From a virus, in IMG/VR virus record IMGVR_UViG_3300024264_000082, positions 1-38,425 of that record: a stretch of 38,425 nt of DNA; one strand, given 5' to 3'. Shown here piece by piece: positions 16,701 to 24,650 of the stretch. Numbering within the stretch: the stretch's first letter is position 1; every line of letters begins with the position of its first letter. Under the pieces are notes generated by a model, which ran no database searches, was not told the DNA's origin, and worked only from the letters and a program-made list of their open reading frames with translations. Made by a program: the position numbers and the translations under genes.

Positions 16701-18380
16701 ATGAAAGAAGCCGGAACACCTCTCGCAGAGAAACCTGTCGCGATTAAAAGCGACGAACCAAGACCAAATTATTATTGGTTAAATGATGACAGTAGATTAT
16801 TCTTATCACGAGGATATATTACTGAAACACCAGAACAAAGAATCAAAGACATTGCAAACACTGCAGAAAAGTATTTAAAAGTTGAAGGATTTGCAAAGAA
16901 ATTTGAAGATTACATGGCAAGGGGTTTTTACAGTATGTCCACTCCGGTTTGGATTAACTTCGGCAAAGATAAAGGTCTTCCTATAAGTTGTTACGGTTCT
17001 AATGTAGATGACACATTAGACAGTATTCTAAATGGTTCAAGAGAAATCGGTATGATGTCAAAGTATGGTGGCGGAACTTCTATTTATTTAGGAAACATTA
17101 GAGAAAGAGGTGCTACTATTTCTACAGGAGGAACAGCTGACGGTCCAGTACATTATGCTAGAATGTACGATACGACAGTTGATGTATGTAAACAATCAGA
17201 AGCGAGAAGAGGTGCATGTGCAGCATGGTTGCCAGTTGAACATAATGATATTTTAGAATTTTTAGAAATAGGCACAGAAGGAAATCCTATTCAAAATCTA
17301 CAATATGGTGTTACAGTTACTGATCAATGGATTCAGGAAATGAAAGATGGTGATGCAGCTAAACGTAAAATTTGGGCTAAAGTTATTCAGAGAAGAAATG
17401 AATTTGGCTATCCTTACATTATGTTTAAAGATAACTCAAATAATAATTCCCCTTACAAAGAGTTAGGTTTAGAAATTACAGCTTCAAATTTGTGTTCTGA
17501 AATTCAATTACCAACTGATTCATTTAATTCATTTGTGTGTTGTTTAGGCTCTATTAACCTATTGCACTGGGACGAATTAAAAGATACAGATGCAATTGAA
17601 ACATATACATTATTTCTAAATGCAGTAATGGATGAATTTGTAAAAAAATCATATAATTTACCAGGAATGGCAAGAGCTCATAGATTTGCTGAACAACACA
17701 GAGCACTTGGAGTTGGCGTTTTAGGATATCATTCTTATTTTCAATCTAAAAGAGTTACATTTGAATCATTAGAGGCAAAACAATTAAATCACCAAATATT
17801 TAAAACTCTTAAAGAAAGAACAGAAGAAGCATCTAAGTGGTTACATGACGAAAAAGGATATAAATCATTAAGAAATGGATTTGCTAATACAACATTAATT
17901 GCAATTGCACCAACTAAATCAAGTTCATTTATTCATGGAGCAGTAAGTATGGGTATTGAACCAATTAAATCTAATTATTTTATTAAAGATTTAGCTAAAT
18001 CAAAAACTATCTATAAAAACCCATTTTTAGAAGAAGATTTAGAAAAGTATGGATTAAATACACCAGCGGTATGGGACGAAATTCTAAAAAAGGATGGTAG
18101 TGTACAACATTTGGATTTCCCAACTAAAGAAGTATTTAAATCTTTTATTGAAATTTCTCCAAGTGAATTGATTTTACAAGCAGGACAAAGACAGGAATTT
18201 ATTGATCAATCACAATCTTTAAATTTAATGATCCACCCTTCAGTATCTGCAAAAGACATTAATAAACTTTATTTAAATGCACATGAATCTGGTGTTAAAA
18301 CATTATACTATCAATTTAGTCAGAGTTCAGCACAATCATTTTCTAGAAATATTTTAGAATGTGCTTCATGTGAAGGTTAA
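16701..18380 (+). CDS. nrdA: Ribonucleotide reductase class I, large (alpha) subunit
   Basis: This 559-residue protein is clearly shorter than E. coli NrdA (761) because the N-terminal ATP-cone is absent, so dATP feedback inhibition is probably lost. Catalytic motifs are present: Cys97 in PISCYG, N263-x-C265-x-E267 in NLCSEIQ, and the second redox Cys at 280/281 in VCCLGSINL. The radical-relay pair is in TLYYQFSQ, and the C-terminal swinging CASC lies in ECASCEG. The SCYG-to-end order follows class Ia. It reduces ribonucleoside diphosphates together with NrdB. A strong terminator follows. Confidence 0.9.
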   Translation: MKEAGTPLAEKPVAIKSDEPRPNYYWLNDDSRLFLSRGYITETPEQRIKDIANTAEKYLKVEGFAKKFEDYMARGFYSMSTPVWINFGKDKGLPISCYGSNVDDTLDSILNGSREIGMMSKYGGGTSIYLGNIRERGATISTGGTADGPVHYARMYDTTVDVCKQSEARRGACAAWLPVEHNDILEFLEIGTEGNPIQNLQYGVTVTDQWIQEMKDGDAAKRKIWAKVIQRRNEFGYPYIMFKDNSNNNSPYKELGLEITASNLCSEIQLPTDSFNSFVCCLGSINLLHWDELKDTDAIETYTLFLNAVMDEFVKKSYNLPGMARAHRFAEQHRALGVGVLGYHSYFQSKRVTFESLEAKQLNHQIFKTLKERTEEASKWLHDEKGYKSLRNGFANTTLIAIAPTKSSSFIHGAVSMGIEPIKSNYFIKDLAKSKTIYKNPFLEEDLEKYGLNTPAVWDEILKKDGSVQHLDFPTKEVFKSFIEISPSELILQAGQRQEFIDQSQSLNLMIHPSVSAKDINKLYLNAHESGVKTLYYQFSQSSAQSFSRNILECASCEG

Positions 18381-18436
18381 AAATTCCGGTGGTATGAAAC
18401 AAGACCACATTTTAGGACCGTTTTAGTTAACGGGTT

Positions 18437-18474
18437 GGGCAGAGAAGTTTCGCTACTATCTCTGCCCTTTTTTT
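18437..18474 (+). terminator. Rho-independent terminator after nrdA
   Basis: Perfect 9-bp stem GGGCAGAGA / TCTCTGCCC (18437-18445 with 18459-18467), 13-base loop, then seven T. The gap before it (18381-18436) holds a smaller GTGGT / ACCAC repeat but no gene. Confidence 0.92.
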
Positions 18475-18486
18475 GTTCATTAATTA

Positions 18487-18516
18487 TTGAAACTATTTCA
18501 AATAACTCGGTATAAT
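18487..18516 (+). promoter_or_regulatory. putative middle promoter ahead of the sliding clamp
   Basis: TTGAAA (18487) and TATAAT (18511) are separated by 18 bases, a sigma70-like arrangement. The -35 box is half of a perfect repeat, TTGAAA-cta-TTTCAA. TGAAACTATTTCAAA is shared, with one change, with the promoter region before dUTPase. It should drive the clamp and the polymerase C-half. Confidence 0.6.
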
Positions 18517-18548
18517 ATTCAAATATCATTATCTAAAAATAACAAATT

Positions 18549-19292
18549 ATGAAATTAAAAATTGATCGCATTGACCAACATGCACTAACAGAGTTTATCA
18601 ATCGTGTTAAACTTATCGACTCTTTCATTTATATGAAAATTAAAGAGGGACAAATCCACTCAACTGTTTATCTACCACAAAGAGATGCCGTAAAGCACCA
18701 CTCTATCGCAGCAGATAAAATCTTTCAAGTAAGTGAATGGCCAGACACTGATAAAGAAATGAAAATCGCATTCTTTGAAGGTAACAAAGTTATTGAAGCA
18801 ATTAAGCATTTTGATCATGACGCAATTAAAGGTGAATTAGAATTTATTGAAAACGATGAAGAATTCGTTGCATCTACATTACGTATATTCAATGACGAAT
18901 TAGAAATTACACTTTCTTGTTCAGAGCCTTCATTAGGATTTAAAGATCTTTCACAAGATCAACGTGATGCAATCTTTGCAAGATCGGATTCTAAATTTGA
19001 TTTTACACTTGATACACATTCTATTGGTAAAGTTAAAAACCTATTCTCACTTGATAAAGATGAAACATTCGGTATCAATTCAGATGTGCAAGGAATCAAT
19101 GTAAATGGAAAATCATTTAACGTAGTTCTTACACCTGATACAAACGGAAATGGTAACGTTACTGTTTACAAAAAGTATTTAAATTTATTAGACAAAGAAG
19201 AGCAAACGGTATATGTGTCAGACTCGAAGGTTGTATTTGAATCAAACGATTCAGAAACTTTATTGACAATCTCAACTTGCCAAACTGCATAA
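18549..19292 (+). CDS. 45: Sliding clamp (DNA polymerase processivity factor), gp45-like
   Basis: This 247-residue protein is close to T4 gp45 (228). The opening MKLKIDRIDQHALTEFINRV fits the first strand-helix of gp45-type clamps. The repeated strand pattern IHSTVYLPQRDAVKHHSIAA, then FDFTLDTHSIGKVKNLF at the start of the second domain, also fits. It forms a trimeric ring that tethers DNA polymerase, and in T4 it also activates late transcription through gp33 and gp55. It starts after its own promoter and terminator-isolated gap, and is followed three bases later by the polymerase C-half. There are no strict sequence motifs in the family, so the call rests on pattern, size and neighbourhood. 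Confidence 0.7.
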   Translation: MKLKIDRIDQHALTEFINRVKLIDSFIYMKIKEGQIHSTVYLPQRDAVKHHSIAADKIFQVSEWPDTDKEMKIAFFEGNKVIEAIKHFDHDAIKGELEFIENDEEFVASTLRIFNDELEITLSCSEPSLGFKDLSQDQRDAIFARSDSKFDFTLDTHSIGKVKNLFSLDKDETFGINSDVQGINVNGKSFNVVLTPDTNGNGNVTVYKKYLNLLDKEEQTVYVSDSKVVFESNDSETLLTISTCQTA

Positions 19293-19295
19293 TAA

Positions 19296-20504
19296 ATGAC
19301 AATAGAAGAGTTAGAACAAAAATCAATTGAACAACTTACAGATGATGAGGCAAAGCTGCTTGTAGACCACTACAAGCAGCTGTCTGCCAAATTCACAGCA
19401 TATGAGCAAGCTGTTAAGTTAACTCTTAACTCTATTTATGGAGCATTTGGTAATAAGTGGTTCCACTTTTTTAATCTTGACATTGCTGAATCAATTACTA
19501 AACAAGGTAAGAATGCAATTCTTTATTCCGAAACAATTCTTAACAAATACGTTAATGATTTTTGGCACAAAGATACTGCAGTACATGATAAATTCAACAT
19601 CAAAGTAAAAGGTAAAATTGAAAAACCTGCAGTAATTTATATTGATACCGATTCATGTTATGTACAGTTTCAAGATTTATATGAATCTATAATTTGGCCA
19701 GACGAAGATAAAAAATTACCAATTGATGAATTTATTTTAGCGTTTTATGCATTTAGATTAAAAGATTACATATCTAAAACCATGGAAAAATACGCAGAGA
19801 AAAGAAACACAAATAATTTCTTATTCTTTGAATTAGAATCATTAGCGTATAATGGTATTTGGATGTCTAAGAAAAAGTATATCCAGAATATTGCATGGGA
19901 TGATAAACTAGAAGTAACTGAACGCCATCCTTCATTAAAAAAGGTAAAAACTATTGGATTTGATACAATTCAGTCTTCGACTCCTAAATTTGCCAGAGAA
20001 AAATTAGTAGAATGCCTTAGAATTTTATTTACATCAGAAATACAACCAACAGCAACTGAATTACAACAACTAGTTGAGTTTATGAAGCAATGTAAGAAAG
20101 AATTTAAATTAGCAGACATTGACGATATATCGTTTAATAAAAGAACTAATAATATTGACAAATATATCATCGATGATCAAGAAGAATTACAAATAGGTTT
20201 AAAGTGTCCAGCTAATGTAAAAGCTGCAGGATATTACAATTATATTTTAAATAACAATAAAAAATATAAAAATAAATATAAACTTATTGCTAATGGTGAA
20301 AAACTTAAAATATACAACTGTATAGGAACTATCAGTGAAGTATATGCTTTTATGCCAAATGAACATCCTTATGAAATAGCACCTAAAGTAGATTACGATA
20401 CTCAATTTGAGAAGGCAATGATTGATCCTCTGAATAGAGTACTCACGGCAATAGGTTTACAAACACTAGATACTAATCTAATATATGCTTCGGCATTATT
20501 TTAA
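19296..20504 (+). CDS. 43: DNA polymerase gp43, C-terminal half (fingers, palm, thumb)
   Basis: This 402-residue protein is the back half of the family B polymerase begun at 14238. Motif B is KLTLNSIYGAFGN (41-53). Motif C is YIDTDS (115-120) with the catalytic aspartates at 117 and 119. The KKKYIQNIAWDDK segment is the KKxY motif. The thumb follows, and the end YASALF may hold a clamp-binding tail. Residues 1-35 (MTIEELEQKSIEQLTDDEAK onwards) are helical and replace part of the fingers between motifs A and B. The start at 19296 comes three bases after the clamp stop. Clamp and polymerase half are thus made together. Confidence 0.9.
   Translation: MTIEELEQKSIEQLTDDEAKLLVDHYKQLSAKFTAYEQAVKLTLNSIYGAFGNKWFHFFNLDIAESITKQGKNAILYSETILNKYVNDFWHKDTAVHDKFNIKVKGKIEKPAVIYIDTDSCYVQFQDLYESIIWPDEDKKLPIDEFILAFYAFRLKDYISKTMEKYAEKRNTNNFLFFELESLAYNGIWMSKKKYIQNIAWDDKLEVTERHPSLKKVKTIGFDTIQSSTPKFAREKLVECLRILFTSEIQPTATELQQLVEFMKQCKKEFKLADIDDISFNKRTNNIDKYIIDDQEELQIGLKCPANVKAAGYYNYILNNNKKYKNKYKLIANGEKLKIYNCIGTISEVYAFMPNEHPYEIAPKVDYDTQFEKAMIDPLNRVLTAIGLQTLDTNLIYASALF
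19354..19381 (+). repeat. Perfect 12-bp hairpin inside the polymerase C-half
   Basis: AGCTGCTTGTAG (19354-19365), loop ACCA, CTACAAGCAGCT (19370-19381). It is GC-richer than its surroundings and lies about 20 codons after the start of the polymerase C-half, within the new N-terminal extension. It is not followed by T and lies in frame, so it is not a terminator. Confidence 0.85.
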
Positions 20505-20515
20505 AAAACATTATT

Positions 20516-20674
20516 ATGAATACACCAACATTTTACGAAACAATTAAAAGCCTAATAAAGCAATATCCTAACGATATGGAATTAGGAAGCGCAGTTAGAC
20601 ATTTAGATTGGAAAATTGAAGAATCAAATCAAAAAGATCCAAATCAATTAGAAATACAATTTCCAAATAATTAA
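20516..20674 (+). CDS. Small hypothetical protein (52 residues)
   Basis: This frame of 52 codons begins MNTPTFYETIKSLIKQYPND and ends QLEIQFPNN. It lies in the gap between the polymerase C-half and the next small gene, 3 bases before the latter. It is acidic and helical, with no recognised domain. Good packing between its neighbours and base composition like theirs support it. Confidence 0.6.
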   Translation: MNTPTFYETIKSLIKQYPNDMELGSAVRHLDWKIEESNQKDPNQLEIQFPNN

Positions 20675-20677
20675 TAT

Positions 20678-20875
20678 ATGGACATTAAGTTAACTCCAAA
20701 ACAACAAGAATATGTTGATGCATATAATGTGATTCTTAATAGAATAAATGGTATTCAATTAAAAATTGATAAACTTAAGGACGAAGCGGCTGAAGCTCTT
20801 ACTGAATTAAATAGACTTAGAAGAGAAGAGCAGTTGATGTTTCCAGAAAATAACACAGAAGAAACAAACGATTAG
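20678..20875 (+). CDS. Small coiled-coil-like hypothetical protein
   Basis: This 65-residue protein is almost all helix. LTPKQQEYVDAYNVILNRIN is followed by heptad-like GIQLKIDKLKDEAAEALTEL. It ends in a polar FPENNTEETND tail. No known domain was recognised. Its end overlaps the inverted repeat of the uvsX promoter, so transcription of uvsX may restart here. Confidence 0.65.
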   Translation: MDIKLTPKQQEYVDAYNVILNRINGIQLKIDKLKDEAAEALTELNRLRREEQLMFPENNTEETND

Positions 20876-20888
20876 TTTGTGGTATAAT
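20864..20888 (+). promoter_or_regulatory. putative middle promoter ahead of uvsX
   Basis: A perfect repeat ACAAAC-gatta-GTTTGT (20864-20880) is followed two bases later by TATAAT (20883-20888), 24 bases ahead of the uvsX ATG. The arrangement matches the site at 8281. Confidence 0.5.
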
Positions 20889-20906
20889 ATAAAAATACAA
20901 TAACAA

Positions 20907-22016
20907 ATGGCAAAGAAAGATTTTAGTTTTGACGATATAAATTCTGAATTAATGCAGTTGAACCCAATGGGATCAATTATGGCAGATTCTACATTTAGTG
21001 AAGTTACAGAGTGGATTGACACTGGTAATTATCATTTAAACGCATGTGTTAGTGGCTCACTATTTGGTGGATGGCCTAACAGTAGAACATGCTCAATAGC
21101 TGGACCATCAGGTACAGGTAAAACATTCTTAGTATTAAACTCTGTTAGAAAGGCAATTGAAATGGGTTACAATGTAATTTATTTTGATTCTGAAGCAGCA
21201 GTTGATAAAGATCAAATGGAAAAGTTTGGAATTGATGTAACGAAAGTTAATTACCAACCCATTAATACTGTTCAAGAATTTAGAACATCAGTTACTACAC
21301 TTACTAGCAAAATGCAAGAAGTAAAACGTAATGGTGGAAAAACACCAAAGATCATGATGATTCTTGATTCTGCAGGTAACTTAGCAACTCAAAAAGAAAT
21401 CGATGACGCTAGATCAGGATCTGAAAAAGCAGATATGACAAGATCTAAGGTTCTAAAATCTATTTTTAGAATCATCATGACACCATTGGCAGATCTTAAG
21501 ATACCTTTTATTTTTACTAATCATACATATCAAACACAAGACTTTATCTCAAGACAAGTCGCGGGTGGTGGAACTGGACCAGAATATGCAGCATCAATTG
21601 TTTTATATTTAGGAAAGGCACAACTTAAAGATACTGGTGGAGATAAAGCGGGTATTATTGTAACAGCTAAACCTAATAAGAATCGTTTTGCAAAACCAAC
21701 TAATATTAAATTTCATTTGCACTTTACTGAAGGTATGAATGCATATGTTGGATTAGAACAATACATTGATTGGGAAGACATTGGTATTACTAAAGGTATT
21801 ATTGAAAAAGGTGAGAAGATTCCTAAGTCAACTTCAAGAAATTGGATATGTAAACACTTAGACCACACTGTACCTAATAAAGAATTCTTCACAGATAAAG
21901 TATTTACACAAGAAGTTTTAGAGAAGATTGAGAAAAAGATAGAACATGTATTTAATTACAATACTGAAGAGAGAGAAATTGATTTAGAAGCTATATTAGA
22001 AACAGATGCAGATTAA
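20907..22016 (+). CDS. uvsX: UvsX, RecA-like recombinase
   Basis: This 369-residue protein (T4 UvsX is 391) has a Walker A GPSGTGKT at 66-73, Walker B IMMILDSAG near 149-157, and a TNHTYQTQDFISRQVAGGGT segment. The last fits the DNA-binding loop L2 region of UvsX/RecA. It coats single-stranded DNA and catalyses strand exchange for recombination-dependent replication and repair. The C-terminus ends ETDAD and overlaps the next gene by 11 bases in ATGCAGATTAA. It lies with helicase and gp46/47, its T4 partners. Confidence 0.9.
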   Translation: MAKKDFSFDDINSELMQLNPMGSIMADSTFSEVTEWIDTGNYHLNACVSGSLFGGWPNSRTCSIAGPSGTGKTFLVLNSVRKAIEMGYNVIYFDSEAAVDKDQMEKFGIDVTKVNYQPINTVQEFRTSVTTLTSKMQEVKRNGGKTPKIMMILDSAGNLATQKEIDDARSGSEKADMTRSKVLKSIFRIIMTPLADLKIPFIFTNHTYQTQDFISRQVAGGGTGPEYAASIVLYLGKAQLKDTGGDKAGIIVTAKPNKNRFAKPTNIKFHLHFTEGMNAYVGLEQYIDWEDIGITKGIIEKGEKIPKSTSRNWICKHLDHTVPNKEFFTDKVFTQEVLEKIEKKIEHVFNYNTEEREIDLEAILETDAD

Positions 22017-22305
22017 TGAGGATAAGTTGCCTATAAAATACGTATTAGGTATTGAAAAGGACTTACCAAATTATCCAAGTGCATTTGATATATTATTAGC
22101 TGAAATTAAATTATGTGTCAGAATGCCCGACAGACATAGGGGTAACTTTACTTTACATGCTTTAAAAACATATAGGTTTCCAGAAACAGAAGAAAATCAT
22201 TTATTAAAATCTATTAATGAGTTAATGGAATTGGATTTGGTAGAAGAATTAAATACCTCAGAAGGTAAAGAATCTTGGAAAATCAAAACTAATCCATTCG
22301 AATGA
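22006..22305 (+). CDS. Small hypothetical protein, possibly winged-helix-like
   Basis: This 99-residue protein has a helical first half (SAFDILLAEIKLCVRMPDRH), then YRFPETEENHLLKSINELME and LDLVEELNTSEGKESWKIKT. The last segment resembles the recognition helix and beta-wing of a winged helix. The fold is a guess and no family was recognised. It overlaps uvsX by 11 bases and the next gene by 4, so the three are translationally coupled. It is likely to assist replication or recombination. Confidence 0.65.
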   Translation: MQINEDKLPIKYVLGIEKDLPNYPSAFDILLAEIKLCVRMPDRHRGNFTLHALKTYRFPETEENHLLKSINELMELDLVEELNTSEGKESWKIKTNPFE

Positions 22306-22877
22306 TAGTAGTAATAGATAATTTCATTAAAGACCAAGATTTGTTAAGAGATATATCAAATGATATAAATTTCTTTTCAGATCCTGGTGTTTATTACTGG
22401 TGGGACGGTTGGTGGAACGGTGAAGCTAAGTCACTAAAACACAGATTAATAGAACATATTTGGGCAGATAATTGCCCACTTAGTGAAGCTATAGCAATTA
22501 GAGGTTTTGAATATTGGACAGGTATTCAAACGGCAGATCCAAATATGGGATTTGAAAATAATTTAGGAGGTCATTTCGATAAAGACGAAGAACTTTTTGA
22601 ATTAACAGGAAAAATAGTAACGCCTTCAATGGGAACTGTATATTATCCAGAACAATCAGAGTTTGAAGGTGGTATGTTAGAAATTTACAGTGAAGGTGAA
22701 GATAAGGAACCAGAGGTAGTGTATGCTAAACCAAATAGATTAGTAATTTTTGATGCAGGTAAATATGTGCATTCAGTTAGACCAGTAACTAAAGGCACTA
22801 GAAAGGCCATCGCTATTAATTTATGGTTAACATTACCATTAGGGAAACAAAATAACAATATGTCCATAGAAGGATAA
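22302..22877 (+). CDS. 2-oxoglutarate/Fe(II)-dependent oxygenase
   Basis: This 191-residue protein has the double-stranded beta-helix iron site HxD (His91, Asp93 in GGHFDKDE) and a distal His157 in GKYVHSVRPV. Arg167 or Lys168 follows as the 2-oxoglutarate contact in TKGTRKAIAINLWL. The GTVYYPEQSEFEGGMLEIY strand block is typical of prolyl-hydroxylase-like members. Such enzymes hydroxylate proteins, nucleotides or small molecules. The target is unknown. It sits between uvsX and the helicase gene, with a 4-base overlap (ATGA), inside the replication operon. That leaves open a role on DNA, on nucleotides or on a host factor. Confidence 0.75.
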   Translation: MIVVIDNFIKDQDLLRDISNDINFFSDPGVYYWWDGWWNGEAKSLKHRLIEHIWADNCPLSEAIAIRGFEYWTGIQTADPNMGFENNLGGHFDKDEELFELTGKIVTPSMGTVYYPEQSEFEGGMLEIYSEGEDKEPEVVYAKPNRLVIFDAGKYVHSVRPVTKGTRKAIAINLWLTLPLGKQNNNMSIEG

Positions 22878-22892
22878 AGTAATAAACAATAT

Positions 22893-24209
22893 ATGCAATT
22901 CGGACAAGACTTTGAAAAAATATTCTTTAGATTATCTTTAGTTAAAACTAAGTATCTAAAAAGCATCAAAACAGGATTTTACACATCACAAGAAATTGAT
23001 ATTCTAAGTCAGTTATCTAATAAATTCTTTGAAAGATTTAATGAAACTCCAACTAAGGATCAATTAGTTATGTTAGTTCAAAGAAGTGAAAAAGCAAAAG
23101 AAAAAATCACAGAAGATATTTTAAATCTAGTATTTGATGTTGATTTAGATCAATACGACGAAGAGTGGGTAACAACGACCGCTGAATCATGGATTAAATG
23201 GAGAACTTTTGACACTTCTCTAATAGATACTATTGAATTTATTAAAACTACACAGGTGACACCTGAGAATGTAGATAGCATAGTTACCAAAGTAAAGGGT
23301 CTTATTAATGATAGAAATAATTTATCATTTAATTCTGATTTAGGTCTTGATTTCTTTGAAGTAGATTCACATGATCAAAAAGATACAGAGAAAGTATCTA
23401 CTGGCTATAACTTTTTAGATAGAATGTTAGGTGGTGGTTATGACAAAGGAGGTAATTTAATTGTATATGCAGGTGAACAAAATATTGGTAAATCAATATA
23501 CTTAGCAAATGATGCAGCCAATTTTGTTAAAATGGGAACTAACACTGTAGTAGTTACTGCAGAAATGGCAGCACATAAATTTGTAAAACGTATAGGTTCA
23601 AATCTATTAACAATAGATATTAATGACTATGCAGATAAAGCTAAAAACAAAGAACACATTAAGCGTAGATTAGAAACTGTAGGTGATGGATTTACTCCAC
23701 CCGGTTCACTATTCGTTAAACAATTCCCAACATCGCAAGCAACAGTATTAGATATTGAAGCTTATGTTAATCAAATAGAAGAAGAAAAACAAATAAAAGT
23801 TGGTGCAGTCGTTATTGACTATATTAACATTCTTGCTAATTACAGAAATCAAAATACAGAAAACACTTACATGAAGATCAAGCAAATTGCTGAAGATCTT
23901 AGAGCAATGGGTATTCGTAATAATTGGTTAATTGTAACAGCAACACAAATTACTAGAAATGGATACAATTCATCTGACATAGGCATGACAGACATTGCAG
24001 AATCTGCGGGTCTTTCACACACAGCTGATGTTATGTTAGGTATTATTCAAGATGATTTAATGAGAGCTAATTCCGAATATTGGTTGAAAGTTTTAAAAAT
24101 CAGAGACGGTGAAGGTAAAGGAACTAAATGTAAATTAAACATTAATTGGAATTACATGAGGTTAATCGAAACAGAAGAAACTACTAATTCAAACTTACAT
24201 AGCATATAA
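22893..24209 (+). CDS. 41: Replicative DNA helicase, DnaB-like (gp41)
   Basis: This 438-residue protein (T4 gp41 is 475) has the RecA-like core of DnaB helicases. Walker A GEQNIGKS lies at 194-201 (a Q/N-rich variant), followed by VVVTAEMAAHKF. The Walker B region VVIDYINIL lies near 308, and IVTATQITRNG forms the sensor segment. The first ~150 residues are the helical N-terminal domain. It unwinds DNA ahead of the polymerase as a hexamer. No primase (gp61) gene is seen in this window. It is followed two bases later by the gp33-like gene. Confidence 0.85.
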   Translation: MQFGQDFEKIFFRLSLVKTKYLKSIKTGFYTSQEIDILSQLSNKFFERFNETPTKDQLVMLVQRSEKAKEKITEDILNLVFDVDLDQYDEEWVTTTAESWIKWRTFDTSLIDTIEFIKTTQVTPENVDSIVTKVKGLINDRNNLSFNSDLGLDFFEVDSHDQKDTEKVSTGYNFLDRMLGGGYDKGGNLIVYAGEQNIGKSIYLANDAANFVKMGTNTVVVTAEMAAHKFVKRIGSNLLTIDINDYADKAKNKEHIKRRLETVGDGFTPPGSLFVKQFPTSQATVLDIEAYVNQIEEEKQIKVGAVVIDYINILANYRNQNTENTYMKIKQIAEDLRAMGIRNNWLIVTATQITRNGYNSSDIGMTDIAESAGLSHTADVMLGIIQDDLMRANSEYWLKVLKIRDGEGKGTKCKLNINWNYMRLIETEETTNSNLHSI

Positions 24210-24211
24210 TT

Positions 24212-24649
24212 ATGGCAAAAAACGATAAAATTTTTAATAATAATTTTGAATCACCTGATACAGAATTCGGTAACATTAATTTTGAATTAGATCCTAACGT
24301 AAAAGACAATAAAGACGAAGAAGATAAAATTCACTTTGAATTAATAGCCAGAGAAATACATAGATTAATTGAACTTTCTAGATTTAAAGTTTTTAATAAA
24401 GTAGATGAGTTGGGTAAATGTACAACTCTTAAAAAGGCAGACATTAATAGTATATACGGATATATCATAGATGAAATGGCAGCTAAAAATAGCCGCATAG
24501 ATTTATTTAGTGAATTATGTGTATATTTCGATATTAATCCTACAAAATTTTACAGTTCTCTTTCTAATGTATACAAAGAAGATTTAATTCAAGAATTAGA
24601 TTTGCGCACGGGTATATTGAAGCAAAAGAATATAATGAAACTTTTTTAA
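24212..24649 (+). CDS. 33: gp33-like late transcription co-activator (tentative)
   Basis: This is a 145-residue acidic protein. The C-terminal ~70 residues (INSIYGYIIDEMAAKNSRID, then FDINPTKFYSSLS, YKEDLIQELDLRT) resemble the helical core of gp33 proteins of T4-like phages. Those proteins bridge the RNA polymerase beta-flap and the sliding clamp at late promoters. The very end, QKNIMKLF, is hydrophobic and could be the clamp-binding tail. Residues 1-45 are polar and probably disordered. Genes for gp45 and a gp55-like protein lie in the same window, which supports this reading. The similarity is short and I hold it as tentative. Confidence 0.45.
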   Translation: MAKNDKIFNNNFESPDTEFGNINFELDPNVKDNKDEEDKIHFELIAREIHRLIELSRFKVFNKVDELGKCTTLKKADINSIYGYIIDEMAAKNSRIDLFSELCVYFDINPTKFYSSLSNVYKEDLIQELDLRTGILKQKNIMKLF

Positions 24650-24650
24650 A

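Noticed and set aside
15642-19295. Intron or intein explaining the split polymerase
   Set aside because: The intervening DNA contains three complete genes with promoters and a terminator, and I saw no intein motifs or group I core. Neither half has splicing-domain residues at its break.
15642-19295. Homing endonuclease between the polymerase halves
   Set aside because: No GIY-YIG, HNH or LAGLIDADG motif is present in the genes between the halves.
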